Positions 51,230 to 61,013 are shown, counted from the first letter of the stretch. The stretch is DNA of 64,000 nucleotides from Prorocentrum cordatum (GCA_963575745.1 CAUYUJ010001728.1:33738-97737); one strand, 5' to 3'. Numbers and translations are program-made. Notes: generated from the letters alone by a model not told the origin.

Positions 51230-51670
51230 CTTCGTGCTCTTCGACCTCCCAGAACTCCATTCCCGGGCCACATTCTGAATGCCCGGAGCCAACTGTAGGC
51301 CACTTCGTGCTCTTCGACTTCCCAGAACTCCATTCCCGGGCCACATTTTGAATGCCCGGAGCCAACTGTAGGCCACTTCGTGCTCTTCGATTTCCCAGAA
51401 CTCCATTCCGGGGCCACATTTTGAATGCCCGGAGCCACTTGTACTATAGTGGGCCACTTTCGTGTTCTACTTCGTGTCCTTCAACACATTCCCGACACCA
51501 TTCCCGGGCACATTTTGAATGCCCGGAGCCACCTGTAGGCCACTTCGTGTTCTTCGTGTTCCCAGAACACCACTCCTGGGCGACATTTTGAATGCCCGGG
51601 GCCAACTGTAGGCCATTTCGTGTTCTTCGTTTTCCCAGAACACCACTCCCGGGCCACATCATTTTGAATG
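51230..51670. repeat. 73-bp tandem repeat
   Basis: CCCAGAACTCCATTCCCGGG with CCACATTTTGAATGCCCGGA and GCCAACTGTAGGCCACTTCG starts at 51248, 51321 and 51394 (exact 73-bp steps), then less regularly to 51670. Each unit ends CTTCGTGCTCTTCG. Confidence 0.9.
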
Positions 51671-51674
51671 CCCG

Positions 51675-52735
51675 GAGCCAACTGTGAGGCTGAGGCTGAG
51701 GCAGGCTGAGGCTGAGGCAGGCTGAGACTGAGCCTGAGGCAGGCTGAGGCTGAGGCTGATGCAGGCTGAGGCTGAGGGGCTGACGCTGAGGCTGAGGCAG
51801 GCTGAGGCTGAGGCTGAGGCCGAGGCCGAGGCAGGCTGAGGCTGAGGCTGAGGCAAGCCGAGGCAGGCTGAGGCTGAGGCTGTGGCTGAGGCAGGCTGAG
51901 GCTGAGGCTGAGGCTGAGGCTGAGGCAAGCTGCGGCTGAGGCAGGCTGAGGCTGATTGCCGGCTGAGGCTGAGGCAGCTGAGGCTGATGCTGAGGCTGAG
52001 GCAGCTGAGGCTGAAGGCAGACTGAAGCTGAGGACGAGGCTGAAGGCAGACTGAGGCTGAGGCTGAAGCAGGCTGAGGCTGAGGCTGAGGCAGGCTGAGG
52101 CTGAGGCTGAGGCAGGCTGATGCTGAGGCAGGCTGAGGCTGAGGCTGAGGCTGATGCAGGCTGAGGCTGAGGCAGGCTGAGGCTGAGGCCGAGGCTGAAG
52201 GCAGACTGAGGCTGAGGCTGAAGCAGGCTGAGGCTGCGGCTGAGGCTGAGCAGGCTAGGCTGCGGCTCGGGCAGGCTGAGCTGGAACGGGGCCGAGGCCG
52301 GCTTGATGAGACAGGCCTGGCTGAGGCAGGCTGAGCTGAACCCTGATGCAGGCGGAGGCTGAGCTGAGGCTGGGCTGAGGCAAGCTGCGGCTGAGGCAGG
52401 CCTGAGTCAGTAGCCTGAGCATGGCTGAGCATGGCTGAGGCTGAGGCTGATGCAGGCTGAGGCTGGGGCAGGCTGAGGCTGAGGCCGAGGCTGAAGGCAG
52501 ACTGAGGCTGAGGCTGAAGCAGGCTGAGGCTGAGGCTGAGGCAGGTTGAGGCTGAGGCAGGCTGAGGCTGAGGCTGAGGCTGATGCAGGCTGAGGCTGAG
52601 GCAGGCTGAGGCTGAGGCCGAGGCTGAAGGCAGACTGAGGCTGAGGCTGAAGCAGGCTGAGGCTGAGGCTGAGGCAGGCTGAGGCTGAGGCAGGCTGAGG
52701 CTTAGGCAGGCTGAGGCTGAGGCTGCGACTGCGAG
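51675..52735. repeat. GGCTGA / GGCAGGCTGA tandem array
   Basis: About 1.05 kb of GAGGCTGAGGCAGGCTGAGG-type 6- and 10-bp steps with variants (GGCCGAGGCTGAAGGCAGAC recurs four times as a higher-order unit). A long reverse-strand Ser/Gln/Pro/Ala frame through it is a by-product. Confidence 0.95.
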
Positions 52736-52980
52736 AACAGCAGAATTCTACAACTGGATTATCACCTAAATCTTAATGGGAATGCTTCCAGATATGCTTC
52801 TGCACATCGCTGTTAGGTTGCTTTGCCGGGATGATTGGTTTTTGTTTGGTTCTGCCCTCCATTTAGTGTGGTGCCAGTCTCCCTTGTCGTAGAAGAGGGA
52901 GGGGAGCGGAGGTGTCGGATCGGACGGAAGAGGGGGGGGATAAATTAACCGGACGAAGGACCCAACCATATGCAGTTGTG
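52736..52980. other. Nothing recognised
   Basis: AT-richer spacer between arrays. Confidence 0.5.
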
Positions 52981-52984
52981 AATG

Positions 52985-54846
52985 CCGCAATTGTGCTGGG
53001 TGGTGGCGGACGCATGCGGGCGGTGCCACTGGGACCTTCGGTGGAGCTCCCTATGGGGCCACGAAACGCTGTACTGGGTGGGTGGGACGCGGTCAGCAAG
53101 GGCTGTGCTGCGTGGTGGCGGACGCATGCGAGCGGTGCCACTGGGACCTTCGGTGGAGCTCCCTATGGGGCCACGAAACGCTGTACTGGGTGGGTGACAC
53201 GCAGGCAGGGAGCAAGGGCTGCGCAGGGTGGTGGCGGACGCATGCGGGCGGTGCCGCTGGGACCTTTGGTGGAGCCCCCTATGGGGCCACGAAACGTGCG
53301 AGGGGTGTGCCAGAATGGGGTGTGGAACCGCATGCCAGCGCAGCCACTGGGGCCTTCGGTGGAGCTCCCTATGGAACCACGAAACGTGTGAGGGGTGTGC
53401 CGAAATGGGGGGTGGAACCGCATGCGAGCGCAGCCACTGCGGCGTTCGGTGGAGCTCCCTATGGGGCAACGAGACGTGTGAAGGGCGTGCCGAAAAAGGG
53501 GGTGGAACCGCATGCGAGCGCAGCCACTGGGGCCTTCGGTGGAGCTCTCTATGGGGCCACGAACCGTGTGAGGGGTGTGCCGAAATGGGGGGGGGAACCA
53601 CATGCGAGCGCAGCCACTGGGGCGTTCGGTGGGGCTCCCCATGGAGCCACCCACGAAGCGTGTGAGGGGTGTGCCAGAATGGGGGGTGGAACCGCATGCG
53701 GGCGCAGCCACTGGGGCCTTCGGTGGAGCTCCCTATGGGGCCACGAAACGTTTGAGGGGTGTGCCAGAATGGGGGGTGGAACCGCATGCGGGCGCAGCCA
53801 CTGGGGCCTTCGGTGGAGCTCCCTGTGGGGCCACGAAACGTGTGAGGGGTGTGCCAGAATGGGTGGTGGAACCGCATGCGGGCGCAGCCACTGGGGCCTT
53901 CGGTGGAGCTCCCTATGGGGCCACGAAACGTGTGAGGGGTGTGCCAGAACGGGGGGTGGAACCGCATGCGGGCGCAGCCACTGGGGCCTTCGGTGGAGCT
54001 CCCTATGGGGCCACGAAACGTGTGAGGGGGTGTGCCAGAATGGGGGGTGGAACCGCATGCGGGCGCAGCCACTGGGGCCTTCGGTGGAGCTCCCTATGGG
54101 GCCACGAAACGTGTGAGGGGTGTGCCAGAATGTGGGGTGGAACCGCATGCGGGCGAAGCCACTGGGGCCTTCGGTGGAGCTCCCTATGGGGCCACGAAAC
54201 GTGTGAGGGGTGTGCCAGAATGGGGGGTGGAACCGCATGCGGGCGCAGCCACTGGGGCCTTCGGTGGAGCTCCCTATGGGGCCACGAAACGTGTGAGGGG
54301 TGTGTCAGAATGGGGGGTGGAACCGCACGCGGGCGCAGCCACTGGGGCCTTCGGTGGAGCTCCCTATGGGGCCACGAAACGTGTGAGGGGTGTGCCAGAA
54401 TGGGGGGTGGAACCGCATGCGGGCGCAGCCACTGGGGCCTTCGGTGGAGCTCCCTATGGGGCCTCGAAACGTGTGAGGGGTGTGCCAGAATGGGGGGTGG
54501 AACCGCATGCGGGCGCAGCCACTGGGGCCTTCGGTGGAGCTCCCTATGGGGCCACGAAACGTGTGAGGGGTGTTCCAGAATGGGGGGTGGAACCGCATGC
54601 GGGCGCAGCCACTGGGGCCTTCGGTGGAGCTCCCTATGGGGCCACGAAACGTGTGAAGGGTGTGCCAGAATGGGGGGTGGAACCGCATGCGGGCGCAGCC
54701 ACTGTGGCCTTCGGTGGAGCTCCCTGTGGGGCCACGAAACGTGTGAGGGGTGGCCAGAATGGGGGGTGGAACCGCATGCGGGCGCAGCCACCTGGGGCTT
54801 CGGTGGAGCTCCCTCTGGGGCCACGAACGTTGGGTAGGTGTGCCAG
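52985..54846. repeat. Family L array, about 20 units of mostly 90 bp
   Basis: GTGTGAGGGGTGTGCCAGAA, TGGGGGGTGGAACCGCATGC, GGGCGCAGCCACTGGGGCCT, TCGGTGGAGCTCCCTATGGG, GCCACGAAAC repeats in 90-bp steps from about 53270, preceded by two or three longer units (about 107-120 bp). Because 90 is divisible by three, frames stay open on both strands with a 30-residue period. A one-base insertion at about 54030 moves the frame, and a deletion near 54750 moves it again, with no sign of selection. I treat this as satellite, not a gene. Confidence 0.95.
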
Positions 54847-54972
54847 ACATGGGTGTGAGGGGGAGGAGGGGGGAGAAGGGGAGGAGGAGGAGGACGGAGG
54901 AGGAGGAGGAAGGAACGCGGGGCGACGTCTCTTCAAAACGAGGACCCAACACCACAGGATGGTTGGGAAAAA
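54847..54972. repeat. GGA tract and shared tail after the L array
   Basis: GGGGAGGAGGAGGAGGACGG-type purines, then CTTCAAAACGAGGACCCAAC and CCACAGGATGGTTGG. Same order as at 21085-21240. Confidence 0.75.
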
Positions 54973-55187
54973 GGCAGGGGTGCGAAATTTGCTGCATACA
55001 CTTGTTTCGCCCCCGCTGGCAGGCGCGTTTCATTGGGGCCTCCTGCGGAGGCGCCGGAAAGATCAGCCACGTGAGCGGATTCGCTGAACCTCCCTCTTGC
55101 CACTCAAGAACTGGCTACGCGAGCCGATTCGATGAGAAGCCCCCTTTTCCCATAGCGCACCGCTTCGCCCGACCCGATCCTGGTCAT
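54973..55187 (+). mobile_element. Family E element, copy 5, diverged
   Basis: GCAGGGGTGCGAAATTTGCT, GCATACACTTGTTTCGCCCC, TCCTGCGGAGGCGCCGG and the intact right end GCTTCGCCCGACCCGA. The left terminus is lost in the preceding repeat tail. Confidence 0.65.
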
Positions 55188-55865
55188 TCGGGGATGGGGG
55201 GTCTCATTTAGGCCGCCTCGGGAGCGATCCTGGGCCAGCCCGCGGCTCTCTGGGGATGTCCTCTCGGGCCAGCGCGGCACTCTCCTGGGGCAGTCGCGGG
55301 CCGCTCGGGAGCCTTGCGTCCGGCCCGGCTGCTGTTTTGCACTGCGTCGCGCTGCGCAGCACGCCGTTTGGGCTGGCGCTCCGTAGTGGGCTCGCAGAGG
55401 AGAAAAGTGACAATACCGCTGCGCGTCCTGGAGATCTCTCGCGTCGCCACGACTGGGATCTCCTCGCAATTCTGTCGGCGGCGAGCCTGGGAGGGAAGTG
55501 AGGCGGAACGGGCCTTCTCAGACGCCTCGGAAGGCCTCGGGCCCTCTGAGAAGTGCTCCGAGCCCTCCCCGAAGACACCGCGAGGTTCTCAGAAGGCTCC
55601 TCAGCCATTCTGGCTGCTGGCTCAAGGCCGTGCGGGCCCAAGCGACAGTGGTTCGGCCACGCACGAGGGGCGCCAATGCGGCGCCGCGCCCTCTCGCCGT
55701 GCCGCCGCGCCGCCCGTGGCGGCGTCGGGCTGCTCCTGACTGCGGCGGCGTGGTTGGCAGCGAGGCCGCTGGACGCTGGGCGCCTCCCGGGATTTGCTTT
55801 TGTGGCACCAGTGATGGGCAAACTTTCCACCGCCACTGCCATACGTAGGACCGGGGAGAGGGGAG
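55188..55865. other. No firm gene
   Basis: Open frames on both strands. Upstream exons of the gene at 55985 may lie here but I cannot delimit them. CTGAGAAGTGCTCC / TCTCAGAAGGCTCC similarities near 55510-55600 suggest a short duplication. Confidence 0.4.
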
Positions 55866-55926
55866 GATGAAGAGGTCCTCCTCCTCCTCCTCCTCCTCCT
55901 CCTCCTCCTCCTCCTCCTCCTCCTTC
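55866..55926. repeat. (TCC)n microsatellite
   Basis: About 19 TCC triplets. Confidence 0.95.
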
Positions 55927-55984
55927 TCCCCCCTCTCCTACCAGTGGTGGTGGTGGTGGAAACTGTGCCCACCAACCAGAACGA

Positions 55985-56363
55985 GGCCACGCGCCGAAGA
56001 AGGTGGCGGCGCAGGCGGTGTCCGCTCGCGCGCTGGAGCTGCCCGCCGCCCACCGGGCGGCGCTGCGGCTGCCGCCGCTGCCGCCAGTGCAGCCTTTGGA
56101 CGACTGTGTCCGCAAGCAGGACGGTTTTCAGGCCAGGAGTGGACCTAAAAACGGTGTTTGGGCGATTTCGTGGGCCGTTTTCGTTTCGACGTCGTTTTGC
56201 GCTAGAGGCGGATGGAAGACAGAAGGAGGGGAAACGAAGACAGCACGAAAAGGAAACACACCGTTTAGGTTCAGCCCTGTTTCAGGCCATGCTTCCATAC
56301 TACAGCGGTTTCTTCGTCTTCCAGCTCGTTGTCTTCCTGTCGCTGGTAGATTGGGCAGCGTGA
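55985..56363 (+). CDS. C-terminal exons of an unrecognised protein with a hydrophobic tail
   Basis: Two exons, about 55985-56131 and 56286-56363. The first reads KKVAAQAVSARALELPAAHR then AALRLPPLPPVQPLDDCVRK and QDGFQ. After removing 154 bp the frame continues A-M-L-P then YYSGFFVFQLVVFLSLVDW-A-A and a TGA at 56361-56363. The last 20 residues are hydrophobic and aromatic, consistent with a C-terminal membrane anchor. Without the splice the first frame runs on into low-quality sequence, and the second exon's frame is not otherwise entered. Upstream exon boundaries are unknown (GCGCCGAAG|AAG or GGCGCAG|GCG are candidates). I do not recognise the family. Confidence 0.5.
56132..56285 (+). other. 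GC-AG intron that is an inverted-repeat element flanked by a 10-bp direct repeat
   Basis: The junctions lie inside TTTCAGGCCA, present at 56126-56135 and again at 56280-56289, so donor (CAG|GCCAGG) and acceptor (TTTCAG|GCC) derive from the two copies. Directly inside, GGAGTGGACCTAAAAACGGT and GTTT are mirrored by AAACACACCGTTTAGGTTCA then GCCCTG. The length is 154 bp. This matches what is expected of an intron made by insertion of a short element with target duplication. Confidence 0.6.
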
Positions 56364-56815
56364 GCACGCCGTGGGAGGACCGCGCCGGCGACGTGTATTT
56401 TTTTAGAGAACTGAGGACAACATGGAATGTTCGCCAGCGCATCTGTCTGGCTTGCTGCCGCCCGTTGCACGTCTTTCCCAGAATTCGGCTGCAAAGCGCG
56501 ACACGCGCACTGTGCATGGTTGTACATAGTTGTCGTGGCAACACACAGAATTCGTGAATTGTTTGGCGAGAAAGGCTTGCCAGTGACAGTCGTTTGGTTG
56601 GTTGGGGATCTTCGCGTCTGTCGCTCGCCCATGTCCTCCAGGAGAGGCGGCAGCAGATATCTGCAGCAGACGCAGAACGTGTATCATCAGACGCGGCAGG
56701 AGTCGCGAAGACTCCATCTGGTGCGACACCGCATGGCTTGCGGCAAGCAGTCTCCCCGCCACCCAGTTTTGTAGAACGGCTCACTCGGCCAGCGCAGTGT
56801 ACATACGTGGATGTT
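56364..56815. other. No gene recognised
   Basis: Follows the stop of the preceding gene. Nothing I would call, and no dinoflagellate-type end signal known to me. Confidence 0.45.
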
Positions 56816-56817
56816 TT

Positions 56818-56866
56818 GTGAGGAGGAGGAGGAGGAGGAGGAGGAGGAGGAGGAGGAGGAGGAGGC
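56818..56866. repeat. (GGA)n microsatellite
   Basis: About 15 GGA triplets. Confidence 0.95.
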
Positions 56867-57025
56867 GTTTTTCGGGGCGCCGCTTCACGTCCTCTCCTCG
56901 CTGCCGCGCTCCGACTCGAGCACGAGCACCCCCCCCGGCAGAGAGCCTCCCGGCCCGTGGCACTGCGGCGCCCGCCGCGCCCGCGGCGCGTGGAGCGCGC
57001 GCGCGGGGGCCCGGGCATGGCAGGG

Positions 57026-57612
57026 TCGGGGGAGCGTAAGACCCGGGTTTGCCAGGACTCGTGTGTGTCCTGGTGGGGCGCCTTGAAGATTGAGCCTGCC
57101 AGATTGGCTTCGACTACCCAGCATGGCGAACCCCCTGAGCCGGTGCCCCCCCTGGCGTGGCCCCGAGAGCGGCGCAGGGCGAGAGGGCGGGGCGAGCAGC
57201 CCCCCGAGCCGGAAGGGCCCGCGGTGCGCCCGCCAAGTTTCGGGGGAGCGCAAGACCCAGGTTTGCCAGGACTCGGGTGCGCCATCGTTTCTTGACGACC
57301 GCGCCTCGGATTTTGACGAGGAGGGGTTTCGTGGGATGTCTGCAGCGGGAGGCCTCGTCAAAATGCGGGCTCGGCCTCGTCGTTTTTGTTGACGACCTCG
57401 TCGGGGATTTCCGAGTCCCCTGTACCCGGGTCTCACGCCCCCCTGAGTGGTGTGTGGCTTGCAGCGGACTGCAGCCGAGGTGGAGGGAGGAGAAGAAGAA
57501 GAAGAAGAAGAAGAAGGAGGAGGAGGAGGAGGAGATGGAGAAGGAGAAGGAGAAGGAGGAGGAGGAGGAGGGATTTCCGAGTCCCCTGTACCCAGGTCTT
57601 ACGTCCCCCTGA
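57026..57612 (+). mobile_element. Family G outer element, copy 2, with a nested copy inside
   Basis: Left terminus TCGGGGGAGCGTAAGACCCG with GGTTTGCCAGGACTCG at 57026, right terminus GGGATTTCCGAGTCCCCTGT with ACCCAGGTCTTACGTCCCCC at 57571-57610. A complete second copy (57241-57446) and a GAA/GGA microsatellite (57485-57570) lie between them. Confidence 0.7.
57241..57446 (+). mobile_element. Family G inner element, copy 3
   Basis: A 206-bp copy collinear with the one at 19518: CGGGGGAGCGCAAGACCCAG at the left, TTCGTGGGATGTCTGCAGCG in the middle and GTACCCGGGTCTCACGCCCC at the right. Same length as copy 1. Confidence 0.8.
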
Positions 57613-58098
57613 CAGGAGCGGGGCGGGCCCGCCGCCCGACGACGGCCTCGGCGGGAGCCGGGCAGCCAACGCACCGACACCGTGCAGGCCTCGGAGGTAG
57701 ACGGAGCGGGTCGGGACGGGTCGGGGAGACCGCGCGTGGAAGAGGTGAAGGAGTCGGGTGCCCGGGGATCCGCCACCCTCCTCCTCCTCCCCCTCCTCCC
57801 CCTCCACAATTACGGTAGGTTTGCGTCGTGTCGACCAGCGGCGACCCCAGCGCGGGCGTTCAAGGTTGAACGCCGCCGGCGACCCAGAATCGGTCGATGT
57901 TGAACGATTGGACGTTGCGGAAACGGCCGATCGTTCAAGGTTAAACGATCCCCGCGGTGTCAGAAACCAACGCCGAAGTCGGCACGACACGGACCTGCCG
58001 TACTCAATATCAATACTACTCTCCCGCTTCCCTTGATGACGGTTTGAAAGTGGCAGACCCCCCCCCCGCGTGCTGTTTTTTACGCAGGTTTCCCCGGA
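57613..58098. other. No gene recognised
   Basis: GTTCAAGGTTGAACG and GTTCAAGGTTAAACG dyads near 57858 and 57932 bracket CGATGTTGAACGATTG. No gene. Confidence 0.45.
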
Positions 58099-58099
58099 G

Positions 58100-58515
58100 T
58101 TGGGTTTTCGCTTGCATTTGTTCCCAAAATGCTGCTCTCGCTGAGGCGCCGGCCTCATTTTCGGGCCCCGCTCGTTCCGAATCGTGCTCCCGCTGCAGCG
58201 CTGGCCTCATTTCTGTGCTTCCGCTCGTTCCGAATCGTACTCCCGCTGCAGCGCTGGCCTCATTTCCGCGCTTCCGCTGGTTTCGACTCGTGCTCCCGTT
58301 GGGTTTTCGCCTGCATTTTTTTCAAAATGCTGGTCTCGCTGAGGCGCCGGCCTCATTTTCGGACCCCGCTCGTTCCGAATCGTGCTCCCGCTGCAGCGCT
58401 GGCCTCATTTCCGTGCTTCCGCTCGTTCCGAATCGTGCTCCCGCTGCAGCGCTAGCCTCATTTCCGCGCTTCCGCTCGTTCCGACTCGTGCTCCCGCTGC
58501 AGCGCTGGCGTCATT
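58100..58515. repeat. 53-bp tandem repeat with a longer interspersed unit
   Basis: CGTGCTCCCGCTGCAGCGCT then GGCCTCATTTCCGTGCTTCC repeats with 53-bp steps (58203, 58256; 58401, 58454). GGGTTTTCGCCTGCATTTTT with AAAATGCTGGTCTCGCTGAG occurs twice (about 58103 and 58299) as a higher-order marker. Confidence 0.85.
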
Positions 58516-58835
58516 TCCCGTGCCATGCCACGGCATGCAATGCAATGCTAGGTTGCGTTCCGCTGCGCGATGCCATGCCTTCAGCTGACGCTGTGATATG
58601 CCGTGCTTAAGTGCCTCGTCGTGCTATGCCATGCTACGTTTTGATCTTCAACGCCATGCTATGCAATGTTATGTTCGGGGCCGCTGTGCGATGCCATGCT
58701 TTGCATTGCAAAGCTTTGTGATGCAATTCGTCACTACGCCACGCCACGCCATGCTGTGACATACTACGCTTTGCGGTGCTCTTCTACGCCATGCCATGCC
58801 GTGCTCTACAATGCATCGCGTACCCTTTCGGGATC
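58516..58835. repeat. ATGC-rich degenerate repeat
   Basis: Short GCCATGCxxTGCxATGC words recur without a fixed period (for example GCGATGCCATGCTTTGCATT, GCCACGCCATGCTGTGACAT). No frame supportable. Confidence 0.6.
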
Positions 58836-58950
58836 ATTGCCCTGCTCGACATCCGACTGAGCGAGTAGAGAGGGGATGTACGCCATGGTAAGGGGATGTG
58901 AGGGAGGGGTAGGATGTCAGATATGACGCGAGCGCACCTAGCTTGTCCCC

Positions 58951-59640
58951 CCCCCCTCCCCCTCCCCCTCCTCCTCCTCCCCCTCCCTCCTCCCCCTCCT
59001 CCTCCTCCTCCTCCTCCTCCTCCTCCTTCTCCTCCTCCTCCTCCTCCTCCTCCTCCTCCTCCTTCCTCCTCCTCCTCCTCCTCCTCTCCTCCTCCTCCTC
59101 CTCCTCCTCCGACCTCCTCCTCCTCCTCCTCCTCCTCCCCATCCCTCTCCCCCCCCCCTCCCCCTCCCCTCCCCCTCCTCCGCCTCCTCCTCTCCTCCTC
59201 CTCTCCTCCTCCTCCTCTCCTCCTCCTCCTCCTCTCCCTCCCTCCCTCCCTCCCGTCCCTCCCTCCTCCCTCCCCTCCCCCTCCCTCCCTCCCTCCCTCC
59301 CTCCCTCCCGCCTCCCTCCGCCCTCCTCCCTCCCTCCCTCCTCCTCCTCCTCCTCCTCCTCCTCCTCCTCCTCCTCCTCCTCCTCCTCCTCCTCCTCCTC
59401 CCTCCTCCTCCTCCTCCTCCTAACCTCCTCCTCCTCCCCTCCTCCTCTCCTCCTCCTCCCCCTCCTCCTCATCCTCCTCCTCCTCCTCCTCCTCCCTCTC
59501 CTCCTCCTCCTCCTCTCCTCTCCTCCTCCTCCTCCTCCTCCTCCTCCTCCTCCTCCTCCTCCTCCCTCTCCCTATCCCTCCTCCCTGCCTCCCTCCCTCC
59601 CCCTCCCTCCTCCCCCCTCCCCCCTCCCCCCTCCCTCCTC
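58951..59640. repeat. 690-bp TCC-dominated pyrimidine tract
   Basis: Almost pure C/T on the forward strand with a few A and G. Cleanest TCC runs at 59340-59400 and 59519-59563, CCCT runs at 59234-59335. It is the strand-opposite counterpart of the purine tract at 26995-27750. Confidence 0.95.
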
Positions 59641-59831
59641 GTGCTCGGGTCGTCCCGAGGACGGGGCCTGCGGGTGCCCGCGGTCGGGCCCTCGGCGGCC
59701 CTGGCAGCTCCCCGGAGGGGGCCGGGAGCGGCGGCCGCGGCCGCCGCCCCTCCCGGCGGGCGCGCGGCGTGCCGCTCTCGGCGCGCGGGGGGAGCGAGTC
59801 GAGCAGTGGCGAAGCGTCCTGGCTCGCGTAT

Positions 59832-60040
59832 ATCGGGGGCGGAAGAGAGGGGGGTGGGGGATGACGATTAGGGGGGTGATCTCATGGATATCACGTCGGG
59901 GGCCATGATATTTCCCCAGATCTCATGGCGCCTCTTCTTATTCCATTACGTCCCTGGCCCCCCCGCTGGGCCGCGCACATGCCGCCGGTCATGATTTGCA
60001 CCCCCCCCTCTTGGACACCCCCCTCTTGGCCGCTCCCGAG
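59832..60040. mobile_element. Family P inverted-repeat element between 35-bp direct repeats
   Basis: The left end TCGGGGGCGGAAGAGAGGGG and GGTG is mirrored by the right end CACCCCCCTCTTGGCCGCTC and CCGA. The flanking 35-bp segments 59797-59831 and 60041-60075 (beginning AGTCgAGCAGTGGCGAAGCG) differ at one base. The upstream flank in frame reads RVEQWRSVLARV and the downstream one RVKQWRSVLARV, so the duplicated target may be coding. Confidence 0.7.
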
Positions 60041-60075
60041 AGTCAAGCAGTGGCGAAGCGTCCTGGCTCGCGTAT

Positions 60076-60440
60076 GGCCCTACCAAACAATATTCTAATC
60101 ATCTTTTGTGGCTTCCACGGAATGGTCTTAGAACGTGTTCTGGCGGAGTCTGTCTTGTTTTGTCACATCGGGCTTATGTTCTAAGAACGCTGTTTTTGTT
60201 ATTCGAACGTTTTTGGGTTCTAAGAACATGTCTTGGTAGGACTATAGGACTGCCGGGATGGTCGGTCCCTGCTCAATCAAGGCAGAACGAGAATCTCAGG
60301 AGGCTGAAAGGCTTCTGCGAAGCCCCGCCGCCTTCTGAGAAGGCCTGCTCCCTCGCACTTACCCCTTGGGAGAAGCCTGGGGAGTCGAGTCGGACCGGGG
60401 TTCTAACATCGAAGGCGGTTCGGGGAGGGTGCCCGAGTGT
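60076..60440. other. No gene recognised
   Basis: AT-richer at 60090-60240 with repeated TTCTAAGAAC/GTTCTAAGAACG words. No frame supportable. Confidence 0.45.
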
Positions 60441-60444
60441 TCTT

Positions 60445-60574
60445 CGTGCTTGTTGGGTGCTGCTGCGCATCCCGGGGGAGGAGATCCTCGAGTGATCTGT
60501 ATGGCTTGGGGTGTTTTGGCCAGCGGAGGCTTTCATGTTCTTGAAGGATGTTCTGCTGTCCCAGGTCCGGCCCT
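60445..60574. repeat. Family K dispersed repeat, copy 2
   Basis: CTTGTTGGGTGCTGCTGCGCATCC, TGGGGTGTTTTGGCCAGCGG and CATGTTCTTGAAGGATGTTC then CCCAGGTCC parallel 42351-42462. Confidence 0.65.
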
Positions 60575-61013
60575 GGCCCCGCGGCCCCCTCGCGGCTCTC
60601 TGGCCCAGGCCTCCAAGAAGGCCAAGAGCGGCCCCAGCGCCAAGAGCAGCCCTCTGCGTGGCTGGGCTTTCCGCCGTCGGCCGGTCCTCGTCTGGGGCAT
60701 CTCCACGGGTCCTTGGGCCCGAAGGGGCCTGTGCTATCGACCCGCGTTGCTCTGGCCATGTTTCGATTGTAGACGGGTTCGGAGGGTTGTGCCGCATCGC
60801 CGATGCATCGGCGACGCGTCTCGGTGCGGCTCGGCGATGCGTTTCGATCTGGACCAGATCGAAACGTGGCAGCTCCGTGGGGCTACCAGTGGTAGCCCCG
60901 CGGCCCCCCGTCGTGGCTCCCTGTGGGCGGGGCAGCTGGCCCTTGCTCGTGTTCGGCGGCGCGCCCTTGGGCATGGAAGCTCGACGCCTCCTGGCGTGGT
61001 CGACTGTTCCTGT
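60575..61013. other. No gene recognised; hairpin
   Basis: CGCATCGCCGATGCATCGGC then GACGCG near 60791-60816 is a near-perfect dyad, and GTTTCGATCTGGACCAGATCGAAAC (60841-60865) is a perfect one. Confidence 0.5.

Noticed and set aside
51675-52735. 257-codon Ser/Gln/Pro/Ala protein on the reverse strand
   Set aside because: It is the translation of the GGCTGA array.
53575-54837. 420-codon repeat protein
   Set aside because: Product of a 90-bp satellite. Both strands are open, indels shift frame without penalty, and units vary without codon-position bias by eye.
52985-54846. CRISPR-like array
   Set aside because: Units are continuous 90-bp repeats without unique spacers, in a eukaryotic genome.
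58914-59908. Poly-Pro/Ser proteins of up to 321 codons
   Set aside because: Translations of the TCC pyrimidine tract.
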